A stretch of DNA of 64,000 nucleotides from Eudorina sp. 2006-703-Eu-15 (taxonomy: Eukaryota > Chlorophyta > Chlorophyceae > Chlamydomonadales > Volvocaceae), in the NCBI GenBank assembly GCA_003117195.1, contig BDSI01000005.1, positions 1,286,857 to 1,350,856 on the forward strand. The letters are read 5' to 3'. Under the pieces are notes generated by a model. That model had not been told where the DNA came from. It did not search any database and was given only the letters and a program-made list of their open reading frames with translations. This document shows positions 36,655-47,800 of this stretch, piece after piece. Both the position numbers and the translations under genes were made by a program. Position 1 is the stretch's first letter; each line of letters begins with the position of its first letter.

Positions 36655-37861
36655 CACTATTTCTTGCAGGAGCTTCCACGGCGAATAAGTCACACCCAAA
36701 CTAGCTCCAACCGCGAAGGAGCTTCCCTTCGTCGCTACCTCGTTGTAACGGGGAACTCACACGAGTAATGCAAATCTCGTCACTATCTGGGTTATTTGTA
36801 CATGATCAGGCTTGAGACGGAAACTTTTCAGAAGACGAACTGGCTTGTTAGAACTGTTCCGAAGCTGGTTTCGGAGGAATGGCTCACAGGTGCAGCGAAC
36901 TCAAAATAAAAAACTGCGAATGCGACAAAAAAATGTTTATCGGCGGGTATGATTTGAGTTAAGCGGAACCCAATACGGTACAGGAGCGAGATGTGAAGTG
37001 CATCGTCTAGGGTTGCCGAACCGCGTATTCCCTTCATGCAAAATTGCACGTAATACCGATACACATGTTAACTAGATCATTGAGTGACTGTCTTGCCAAT
37101 TACGTGCAAGTATGATTGGAGATTGCCTCAACGCACGGCACCCCTGCTGTGACCCAGGGTTGCAAAGGGTCCCAAACGTCGTCCCCGTCCCCCCGCGCCT
37201 CCCGTAAGCTGGAACTCAGCGCCCAGCGTATGTAATAGCCAGCAAAGCGTCCCAACTGCAGGCAGCTGCAGCCGGAGGCAGTTCGCCTCTCTCAGGGCAC
37301 TCTCAATAGGTAGGGTACGCAACCCGCCCTTGGGCACCAGGGCAGTCAAGCATGACGCAAACAAAAGGTCTGTGGGTCAATCTGAGCGAATCATGAGCCC
37401 ATTCACGGCGCCTTGCCAACAGACTGTTATCAGCGATGGAATTCCGACACCAAAGGCCAAGCACAACAATCGATGTTCCACCTAGTGCACATCAACTTCT
37501 TCTACTGTACAACAACGCACCCAGCTGTCCTCCGTACACTCGCCATCAGGGCAGCCGTACTACGATATCCCGTTGTGGACAACGTCGCCAGTCCGTTGCG
37601 GCCCACCACTCCCAAGACCGACCCCAGTACCCTTCCCAGCGACCTCCCCACCCTCGCCTGCGCCCTGTCCACCCTCCCCATCGGCCTGCCCACCCTGTCC
37701 ACACCGCAAGAGTCTTCAAATGGATGAGATTCACGGGACCGATGGTTGATCATGTCCAGCGGTGTGACGCAGGTCACCGATGACCCGTCGGGTCCACTGT
37801 GCTAAAAAGTGTGACGGATGCCACACGCCCCTGATCCTCATCCGCTCTGCGGCTTCTCACG
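36655..37861. other. Spacer between the two BTB copies
   Basis: The part next to copy 1 (36655 to about 37040) resembles the 5' flank of copy 2 (39566 to about 39950), for example AACTGTTCCG(A/C)AGCTG and GATGTGAAG followed by CCGAACCGCG. The duplicated unit therefore includes a likely promoter. The remainder (37041-37861) holds no gene I recognise. Confidence 0.55.
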
Positions 37862-38396
37862 TCATGGCGCCGCCGCCAGATCGCACATCAGGCTGATTGC
37901 AAGCTCCGGGAAGCACGCCACCAGCTCGCCCGCATCCGCCATGACCACCGTCTTGCGGTGTCGCAGCAGGTAGGCCCGGAGCCGCGGCACCAGCGCGGCC
38001 AGGTTGTGCCGCTCGGCCCACACCAGGTCTGAAACCACCGTCCGAGGCGTCACCGCGCACATCAGCCACTCTTGCAGCCGCTTATTGGCGTCCGCCGCCA
38101 TGAGCAAGCGATCCGCCAGGACTACGGCGGGCTTCAACAGCTCGTACGGTACGTACAGCTCGCCCGTGTACATGTACGACAGCAGCCAGCCGAAAACCTC
38201 GACGTCGGCGTCCTCTAGAGTTACCTCGTCAGCGCCGCTCTCCGCGAAGCCGCCGGCCGGCGCCAGCAGCCGCTCGAAGTACTCGCTGTGGTTGATCAGC
38301 ACCGCGCGATGGGCTTCGAAGCGTGTGTCCCCTATGTGGATGGCCACGATGGTGGACATGTCGCAGGAGCTGTTGCCGCTGCTGCTGTTGTTGTTG

Positions 38397-38428
<32 letters not shown>

Positions 38429-39565
38429 GGTGGTGGTGGTGGTGGTGGTGGTGGTGGTGCCGCTGCAACGGTTCAAACCCGGATCAGTGGCCATGAGGGC
38501 CTTACGCAGCTCGGCAGTGGCCGGGCTGGGCTGCAGCTGCCGCGGCGGCGCGCACGTCCCGTGCCCTGCGAGGATGGGGTTGCTTGGTGCAAGGTCGGGA
38601 CCCCGGATCACTTGGACAGTACCAGATCCGGTGAAGCCGGCCAGCAGCTCTCCTTGCGGCAGCACGGCCAGGCATGCCGGGATAGCAGTCTCGAGCCCTT
38701 TGAGCGCAGTGCTTACGAAGTTCTTGGCGCTCATAATGCGCAGGGCGCCGCTGTCCAAGATAAAAAGACGACCGCCGCTGCCGGCCGAGATGGCGGCGAT
38801 GCTGCTGAAGCGCGCGGTGCTGCTGGCGCCATCAATTAACGAACCCGTGGTGGTCCAGTCGCCGGCGACCAGGCGTACGGCGGAGCTCGTAGCAGTAGGG
38901 CCCTCGACGGCGACACCGGCAGCCTCGCAGTTCCGCAGCTCGACATCGCTGCCGGTGTTATCCACGACGCACACCGCCCTGTCCGTCGCCGCCAGCAAGA
39001 CGTTCGTGGATCCGTCGTATGCCAGGCCGACCCATGACGAGCTCTGAGACCCGGGCGACGAACCGGGCAAGGTGGTCACCTGGCGAGTGGCGATGTCCAA
39101 CTTGCGGATGCAGTCCGCGTCGGAGATGTACACGCTGCCCAGGCCGTCGGGTGCTATCCCTGTGATGTGTGCGAAACGCGCAGCGTCGCCGTGACCGTCG
39201 CCGCCGCCACTCCGCTTCGTGTACACGTTCCCGGCAATCAGACTGACATTGTTGCTGCTGTCGAGCGCCGCGACTGCCGTCCTGCCGATGGAGAACAGAA
39301 CCTGGCAGGTGGTGGGTTCGAAGGCTGCACAGCTGACGTCAGTTTCGGGCGAGGTTGTCAGTTTTGATCCCAGTCGCTGATAGTTGTAATCAATGCTGCA
39401 TTCAATTTTGATACTTTTCAAGGGGCTGTTGCTGAAGGCGCGGGCCTCGCCGTTGTTGTGGAAGATAATGGTTTCGGGTTGTGCAGCACTTTCCGTTCCA
39501 GCGACGGGGCGCACCGCCACGCCGACGACGGAGTAGGGACCGGTCACACTCTGTGAAGCAAACAT
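37862..39565 (-). CDS. Beta-propeller + BTB/POZ protein, tandem copy 2, intact
   Basis: A single exon from ATG 39565 to TGA 37862, 567 residues. The N-terminal about 360 residues form an NHL/TolB-like propeller nearly identical over long stretches to copy 1 (NVYTKRSGGGDGHGDAARFA, GGRLFILDSGALRIM, CLAVLPQGELLAGF). A low-complexity linker of about 16 Thr and 9 Asn (about residues 368-393) replaces a shorter linker in copy 1. The BTB domain follows (about 403-500; FEAHRAVLINHSEYFERLL, GWLLSYMYTGELYVPYELL) and then a BACK-like helix (DLVWAERHNLAALVPRLRAY). Cullin-3 adaptor function is possible but inferred. Absence of introns is unusual in this window and may point to retroposition of the founder copy before the tandem duplication. 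Confidence 0.85.
38386..38459 (-). repeat. AAC/ACC triplet run in BTB copy 2
   Basis: On the coding strand this is an ACC run followed by an AAC run, encoding poly-Thr then poly-Asn between propeller and BTB domain. It is absent from copy 1. Confidence 0.9.
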
Positions 39566-41852
39566 CACAAATAGAGTGCTTGAGGGGGCGAGTAAGCCAC
39601 AGCCAAGCTATCCCACTGTCAGGAAGGCAGGTCACCCGCTGGCTGGAACGAGGACCTCACACGCGTTCAACGACGCCGAGTGTGCCGTTGCTTCCTAGGA
39701 CAGAGCCAAATGGAGCCTTTGGAAGACGTACTGACTTTTTGCCGTAACTGTTCCGCAGCTGACCTCGGGCTGTTGGGCTACGGGGGTAACGCCCACAGCT
39801 CACGGGTACAGCGGATTCCGAAAGACAGCTGTGACCGCGTTAGAGATCGCCTATCGATGTATCTAAGGGGGCATTTTCTTATCAAGTTGGACTAAGTACG
39901 ATGCAGGAGTGCGATGTGAAGGGCGTAGTCAGGATTTCCGAACCGCGGATACATGTTGCGGTCACAGTGCACCGACCCACGGGTCAGTTATTCCCGTCAC
40001 CAGCAACCGCCGGGTCAGAACCTAGGCCCCCCCCCCCCCCACACACACACACGTTTTAATCGCCGCTGCCCGCCACCAAGACGACATATCGGACACCGTT
40101 CAGTGCGACACGTGGCACAGACCAGCAGTGGCGAGTTGGGAGAGCTGCGGATTGTCGGGCCGCATGCGCGCCCCTTCCACTCACCGGCCCCTCGTACGAC
40201 TCCGTTGCAGTGTGGCTGGTCCGCGGGGAATCCGTGTCGATGCGGTCGAGGTACCCACATGGCCAGCACGCACGGCGCGGACTCTGCGGTGCGAGTCCCA
40301 CTCTGCACGTCGCAGCGAAGGACACGTGTGAAATGGACACTCCTGCGCCCTACTGCCGCTGCCCGACTTAACTCCGCGTGTGGTCCAACCAAAAAGGCGC
40401 GGCAGCAGGCAGCCCGGTCGCCGGCCACACGCGCCTGCGCGCTGCCACCGGCCAAGGACGACCTCCTTAACAAGGTGATGCGGTCAAGTTGTCACGGCCA
40501 CTCGAATCCCCAACCGCCAACCGCTTAATCGCCCTCCCTGGTGCCCACCCCGTCAGCCAGCAAGGCAGACAGACCGCGAGAAGCAGCCCAGCACCGGTTA
40601 GAACGGCTCCGCCGAATGTGATTTTTCAAGGAATGTTGTTGCAAGCCGACCATGACAGGTCCTCCGTATGCATACCGCACATTGGGCCGCCCGCATGTGT
40701 ATTCGCCCTGAGGTCCAATCATACAGCCCCAGCAACGCTACGCGCTGCACCCGCCCCGGTCTGTCTATCAGCATACGGTCGTACGGCAGTACATGTGTTC
40801 GGGCGGACTCGCCCTGTCGCCCAACGATGCAGCCAGCCGTACCGTCTCTTGTCGGCGCACGCTGTGTTTTGTGCGTCGCCATGCATGCCTCGTCATGAAA
40901 CTGCATTCGTTTGTAACTTCATGCAATCTGTAAATCATGCATTTAACACAGTATCAACCTATTAACAAGCACTAACAGCGCACAGCAGCCCTCCTTCGGT
41001 CTTGTCATCCGCCGCGCCAGGGGACCCACACTGCACCGGTCATGGGGAAGTACGAATGCCTGCAGTACCTCGGACAGGTCGGTCAAACGATGTTGGGTCG
41101 CGGCGAACACCGTGCCGTACGAGACAGTGCCGTACATCACGGCACAGCTCGGTGCGCAGCACGTTCACTGCCGTAATACGTGATGCATCCGCCGCCACGT
41201 CAGTACGGCAGCTGCAGGACCGCCCAACATTTACCCCCTCCCTGGAGATCTTCGCTGCGACACGCACGCCCCAGCCAATGGAGGGGGCTGTCACGGCGGC
41301 CGCGCCGATTCGCGAACCCTGCGCACCCACGCAGCCACCCACACTAACACAAAAAACGTTCATTGATGTGGGTTCGCGGAACAGTGTAGGGGTTCGTCAA
41401 CAACTTCACGGCGACAGGCGCAGTGCTGCCGTGCTCTGTAGTCTGCCTGGTATGCCACTCGGCCTATCAGTCAATCAGTCATTTGGTCGGTCAGCATCTA
41501 CGTCAGTACGTCAGGGACCCATGCCGTCAGTCATTCGCAAACTCCGCCGAATTGCGGCGGTGTGCGCACAAGCGGGTTGTTCGCCCGCGCCCTCCCGCGC
41601 CCTCCCGCGAGGCGCCCGCGAGCCAACAAAGGCCGCACCGCTCCCGGTGTTCCCCAACCGGCCCTCTTCACCGCTCCTCCAAGGCACCACCGCAGCAGCT
41701 GAATCCACGGCCACAACCGCAGCCACAACCACAAGCGCAGAAACGTTTGAATCTCCCAACCCCTGTCCTCTGCCTCATCCGCCTCATCCTAATCCGTCAA
41801 GCCGGCAGGCAACTAGGTCAGTCAGTCAATCAGTCCATCGGGCACAGCCCCC
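39566..41852. other. Intergenic between BTB copy 2 and the WDR49-like gene
   Basis: About 2.3 kb. It contains the likely copy 2 promoter (39566-39950), a C-run plus AC microsatellite at about 40027-40052, and many GTACGG/CCGTAC motifs near 41080-41210. A long frame at 41002-42147 is compositionally anonymous and overlaps the WDR49-like 3' exon antisense. I see no gene I can support. Confidence 0.45.
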
Positions 41853-44800
41853 CTATGTCGGCCGCTGCCCCAGGAGCTGCGCCCGAAACAGCAGTGCGGG
41901 CGGGGGGCCGCTGGGACCCCCTCCCTGGGCTGAGGGGCCCCCCATGAGCCGCGAGGCCGCCCCCGGTGCCGCGGAGGAGGAGGTGACCCCGCTCGTCCCG
42001 CTCTTACCCCAGCGGGCGGTCCGTGCATCCGCACCCAGCAGCTCCCGCGCGGAAGTGGGTACGTCCTGGCGGTTGGAGCGGTTAGGACAGTTGGGGCGGT
42101 TGGGGCGGTTTGGTCCGCTTAGCAAGCGGAAGAAGACAGCACCGTAAGTGGAAAGTCGAAAGCTGGAGACGAGCACGCATGCAGGCGGCAGAGCGCTGGG
42201 ACGGTGAGGTGGCGCGGCATCGGCAGCCGCCTCGCCCGGACCTCCCTGCGTCCCTGGCGGGTCCTTTGTCCCCTCCCTGGCCCTCCCTGGCCCTCTCCCT
42301 GGCCCTCCCTGGCCCTCTCCCTGGCCCTCCCTGTACCCATCCCCTTCCTGGAGGACACCACAGCCCCAGATCGACTGCCACCAGTACCGCCTGCGCCCTC
42401 TGCTGTGGACACCACCCCCTGGACACCTACGGTACTTGGCCCCACGCTCGTAGGTCCCGCCGTCGCCTCACCTGCAGGCTGTGCACCTTGAGCTGCGAGT
42501 GCGCCCCCAGGGGCAGCGACCTCTCCGCCTCCCGGGTGCGACTGCGTTTCTCCTGTGGGGAGGGCAGGGCAGGGGGGGGGGGCAGGGCAGGGGAGGGGAG
42601 GCAGGATGAGGTGAAGCAAACGGTAGACGACAACAAACTGGGAGGAAGAGACTGGAAGCAACGTGCAATTTGCAACGAGTCAGCAGGTTCTGTCCTGGGT
42701 GAGGACGCCACATGAGCCCGCCGGCGGCGGGGAGTACACCCCGTGAGGAGGATGGGGACGCGTCCGACCCCGTTCGATTACCACCCGTATGTCCATCAGG
42801 ACAACGATCCGCACTCCCCACTCCGCACTCCCCACCCCGCACTCCCCACTCCGCACCCACCTCCAGCTTCAACGCTGCTCGCTGCATGGGCGAGTAGTCC
42901 TTGAACACGTCCTGTTCCCCCGTCGACGATGTCCGACCGCCGCCGCCACCCCCGCCGCCGCTGTCCCAACTGCCGCGCACCGCCCCGCCGCCGCTGGCAG
43001 AGCTGGCGCTGGTGCCGCGGGCCCTGGCCCGTCTGCTTGGCCCGCGGGCCTGTTCGCCCTCCGCCTCGCCGTTATCCTCGCCGCCCGCTTCCGCCGAGGC
43101 GGCGGCCGCCCGCTCAGGCTCTGCGAGGTAGAGGTTGTCGGTCTCCGCCAGCGGCGGGCGGCGCTTCTCCCCGCGGGGGTCCTGCCAGGTCTTCCGCCGC
43201 TCCAGCTGCCAGGAGTGCTCACCCAGGATGCCCACCTACCGCGTGCAAGGGAGGGGAAGAGGTAGGAAGAGGGGTGGCGGTTTCTTGCTTCAGGTTATCG
43301 TCGGCGGTCAAGCGGGGGACGGCGGGACGGATGTGAGAGGCCGTACGGCCGCGCGCGTGGACCTACCGACCGACCCATGGGTCATGGACAGGGGGGAGCC
43401 AGCAGCTGGTTCTGCTCCGCTGCACCACTGAGCCCCAGACGGAACTTAGCGAAGCGGAGCGACATGGATCTGGATCGTACAGTACGGCATGTACGGCACC
43501 AGTGGGGCCGTACTCACCAGGCAGCCGTCCATGTCCCAGAGGGAGGCGTTGTAGTCCTTGGACCCCGCCACGATGATCCCGCTGAGGGGGGAGGGAGTGG
43601 AGGGGAGGGGGAGGGGGAGGGGAGGGGGCGTGACGAGTGAGGTCGAGGGAGGGAAGGTATAGGAAGTAGGTAGACATATTAACACTGGAGGGAATATGAC
43701 ATCGGGGATGTGACATTGGGGATGTGACATCGGCACGCAGACGGGAGCTGGATGCGGCGCTGCATGCGAGCATCCGTGTGCGCTCCAAGTGACATGGGGG
43801 CTGCTTCCGTTCCGCCGACAACAACGAAGGAAACGGAGCAGGGAGGTCGCCTGCGACAATTAGCCGTTGTGGTAACCCCCCGGCAGGTGCCGTAACCTTG
43901 GACGCGCTCACCGCTCCGCAACCACCGACAGGCCGCTGATGCTGCCGTTATGAGCCAGCCAGTGCGCCCGCTGCTTGAACGAGTCGCGACAGGCCTGCAG
44001 GGAACGAAGACGGAGAGGGCACGCCCGTTGCAACGCAGGACGAGAGATTATTACGAGGTGAGGCTCACATCAAAGGACACGGTCAATAACCTGGACAGAA
44101 ATACAGTACTAACACCGGAGAGCTCCGAAGACAGGCGCCTTCGCGGCCACTCCGTGTGAAAGCACGTGCGACCAGGTTTGCCCCGTGCCGTACTGACATG
44201 CCGTATTACCGTACCTGGATGGAGCCCGTCCGTACACCTCCCCGCAGGTCCCACACCCGGATGTGCCCAGCCGTGTCCCCCGCCACCAGGTGGTCATGCT
44301 CGGGGGAGGCGGCCGCCGCACTGATGACGTCCAGTCGCCCCTGGGCGGCAGGGAGGGTCGCCAGGAGCTTGCCTGCAGGGGAGGGAGGACGACGAGGAGT
44401 GGTTGGGGTGGTTGGTGTGGTTGGGGTGGTTGGAGTGGTAGGGGTGGTTAGGGTGGTTAGGGTCGTTCTTATGTAAGACCCCAGGAGGCGCGGCGATTTG
44501 GGTCAGGGATTCGGAGCGGAGGAGTTGGGCACAGGTTACGGCGCAATCCGCACCGTACAGGGGGGTGCGGAGGTGGTGTGGTGGGGCGCACATCACGCAA
44601 CCGCCAACTGCCAACCGCTGGGCAGGGAGCGGGGCGCGCGCCGGTGGGTGATGAACCGCAGGCGGCGGGAGGGTGAGCGCTCGGAGAGGGCGGCGAGAGG
44701 GGTCCAATGCGCGCCCGGACCTGGCTGCCTCTGCCCTGTGCTCATCCTGGGACTCGGTTGACATCCTAAAAGTACGGTACGACAAGGTACGAACACGTCG

Positions 44801-47800
44801 TACTGATGACTGGACACCAAGGACAGTAGCCAAGCGGCAGGGAAGGCGGGACAACAGTGAGGCGCCGTACAGCACAGAGGGAAACATGTCGTACCATCTT
44901 CGCCTGTGCGGCCGCCGATGCGCCGTAGTGGGGGTATCGATTAGGTGGTGGGGGAGGCGGTGGAGTGGGGGTGGGTGGGGTGGAGTGGACGGAGAGGATA
45001 TTGGAGTGGTGGTTATGGCGGTGTGGGGGCGCGCGAGGTTGGGGCAGCGACGGACAGTCGCGCAGCGGATGGGTGGGGGACGGGAGGATAGGTTGGGTTG
45101 CGGGTGGTCGACCGGTGGCGGTTTGGGTAGTTGGGGTGGTTGGCGGGTCATCGGTTCGCGCGGTACGTGGTAGGTGACGTCGTGTCGCGTCGTTCGCAGC
45201 ACGCCAATGGATTCAAACGGGACGTATGTGAAAAGGGAAGGGACAAAGAAAGATCATGATTTGAAAAAGATTTTGGTAAGAGAGAGGAACCTAGCACGTG
45301 TGGCTCGACACTTCCATTCTACCATTCCCCATGCTGCCCATCCAACCCCGATTCGCCCGCCCGCCCGCCCGCCCGCCCGCCCGCGCGCCCCGCCCCCGCC
45401 GCCGCAGGATCCATAGTGATCCATTCACTAGAAACCACCTCTTCCCACCTGCTCAATCCCTCAACCCCCCCCAACACATTCCTCCTTCACCCCAACCTCC
45501 GCACTCCCAACTCCCCACCGCCATGCACCCCGCCCGGCCCCCCCCCGCCACGGGTACGGCAACGCAACCACTGTACGGCACTCACCCGTCGCGCCGATGA
45601 GCCACACCCGCATCAGCCCGTCCCCGCCGAACGACACGAGCAGGCAGGGTCCGCCGCCGTCGGCCCCGGCGAGCGGGTCCGTGCCTCCTGCTCCTGCGCC
45701 TCCTCCTCCCCCCAGCCCGCTGAAGCTACCGCTGACGGAGCCCGCCAGGCTGCGCGAGCGGGACGGCGGCAGCAGCCACACCAGCCGCTCCACGGACGAC
45801 TCGTAGCGCTCCGACCGGTGGAACAGCGAGGTGCGCTTCTCGCCTGGAGGTGGTGGGAGAGGATGGTGGGGGGGTGGGGGGGTGGGGGGTAAAATGGAAA
45901 GAGAAAAAGGGAAGAGAGAGGTGGTGGCGAAGGGACGAAAGAGCGCAGAAAGGGGCGGGCGGTACCTGGAGAGCCGGGAGGGGGAGTTGATGTGTTGGAC
46001 ACTAAGGGAACAAAGCCCAGAACAAACCCGGACACGCCCACACCGGGAGGTGGGGGAGAAGCCAGGGGGGGGAGGAAACGGGTGAGAGTAACTTGGATGG
46101 CAACGATGAGCTGCGCTGGCTGTCAAGAGGGCACAAAGCCGAGCGGACTTGGGGCCGGTACGGTGCGGTGCGGTACGGTACGGTGCGGAGGAGGCGAGGA
46201 GCGGACGTCCTCTTGACTTGTCGTACTGCATCCCCGCCGGCTCCCTCAAGTCAATCTCTCTCTCCTGTTGCCCGGTGCTTCTGTGGGAACCCCAAACCCA
46301 TCAATCCCTACACACCATGCCCCTAGCCCCCAACCACAATCAACCAACCAATCAGCCCACCAACCAGCCAACCAGCCCACTAACCAGCCAACCAACCAGC
46401 CAACCCACGCGCCCAACCCACACCCACCCACCCGTGAAGAGGTGGTAGACGTTGATGCGCCCCTCGTAGTCCCCGGTGGCCAGCAGGTGGCGCTGCGGCA
46501 GGGCCGCCATCGACAGGATGTCCTCCCGATGCCCCTCGAACACCCGGTACTGCGTCACCACGCCGCTGGGCGTGTCCATGTCGTCCCATACATACACCTG
46601 TCGTACACGGCACGGCATCATGATGCCCGGCGAGAATGACACACGCCATTGCTTGATGCGGGCAGCGAGCATACAGCAAGCAAACCAACTGGGTGGGCTT
46701 TACATACAGTCCCGGGGTACGCCATCGCGGTCGCAGCATCGGCAGGGCGCAGGGTCTGGGCGTGTGTGTTGGGGTTTAAAAAAACACAGCCCAGACACAC
46801 GGGTGTGGGTGTGGGTGTGGGTGTGGGTGTGGGTGTGGGTGTGGGTGTGGGTGTGGGTGTGGGTGTGGGTGTGGGTGTGGGTGTGGGTGTGGGCGTGGGC
46901 GTGGGCGTGGGCGTGGGCGTGGGCGTGGGCGTGGGCGTGGGCGTGGGCGTGGGCGTGGGCGTGGGCGTGGGCGTGGGCGTGGGCGTGGGCGTGGGCGTGG
47001 GTGGGCGTGGGCGGGGCGTGGGCGTGGGCGTGGGCGGGCGTGGGCGTGGGCGTGGCGTGGGCGTGGGCGTGGGCGTGGCGTGGGCGTGGGCGTGGGCGTG
47101 GCGTGGGCGTGGCGTGGCGTGGGCGGCGTGGGCGTGGCGTGGGCGTGGGCGTGGGCGTGTGGCGTGGGCGTGGGCGTGGGCGTGGGCGTGGGCGTGGGGG
47201 CGTGGGCGTGGGCGTGGGCGTGTGGCGTGGGCGTGGGCGTGGGCGTGGGCGTGGGCGTGGGCGTGGGCGTGGGCGTGGGCGTGGGCGTGGGCGTGGGCGT
47301 GGGCGTGGGCGTGGCGTGGGCGTGGGCGTGGGCGTGGGCGTGGGCGTGGGCGTGGCGTGGGCGTGGGCGTGGGCGTGGGCGTGGGCGTGGGCGTGGGCGT
47401 GGCGTGGGCGTGGGCGTGGGCGTGGGCGTGGGCGTGGGGGCGTGGGCGTGGGCGTGGGGCGTGGGCGTGGGCGTGGGCGTGGCGTGGGCGTGGGCGTGGG
47501 CGTGGGCGTGGGCGTGGCGTGGGCGTGGGCGTGGGCGTGGGCGTGGGCGTGGGCGTGGGCGTGGGCGTGGGCGTGGGCGTGGGCGTGGGCGTGGCGTGGG
47601 CGTGGGCGTGGGCGTGGGCGTGGGCGTGGGCGTGGCGTGGGCGTGGGCGTGGGCGTGGGCGTGGCGTGGGCGTGGGCGTGGGCGTGGGCGTGGGCGTGGC
47701 GTGGGCGTGGGCGTGGGCGTGGGCGTGGGCGTGGGCGTGGGCGTGGGCGTGGGCGTGGGCGTGGGCGTGGCGTGGGCGTGGGCGTGGGTGGGGTGGGTGT

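Noticed and set aside
41002..42147. Forward frame of 381 codons
   Set aside because: No domain, Ser/Pro/Arg-rich composition, and it overlaps antisense the proposed last WDR49-like exon and its pyrimidine tract.
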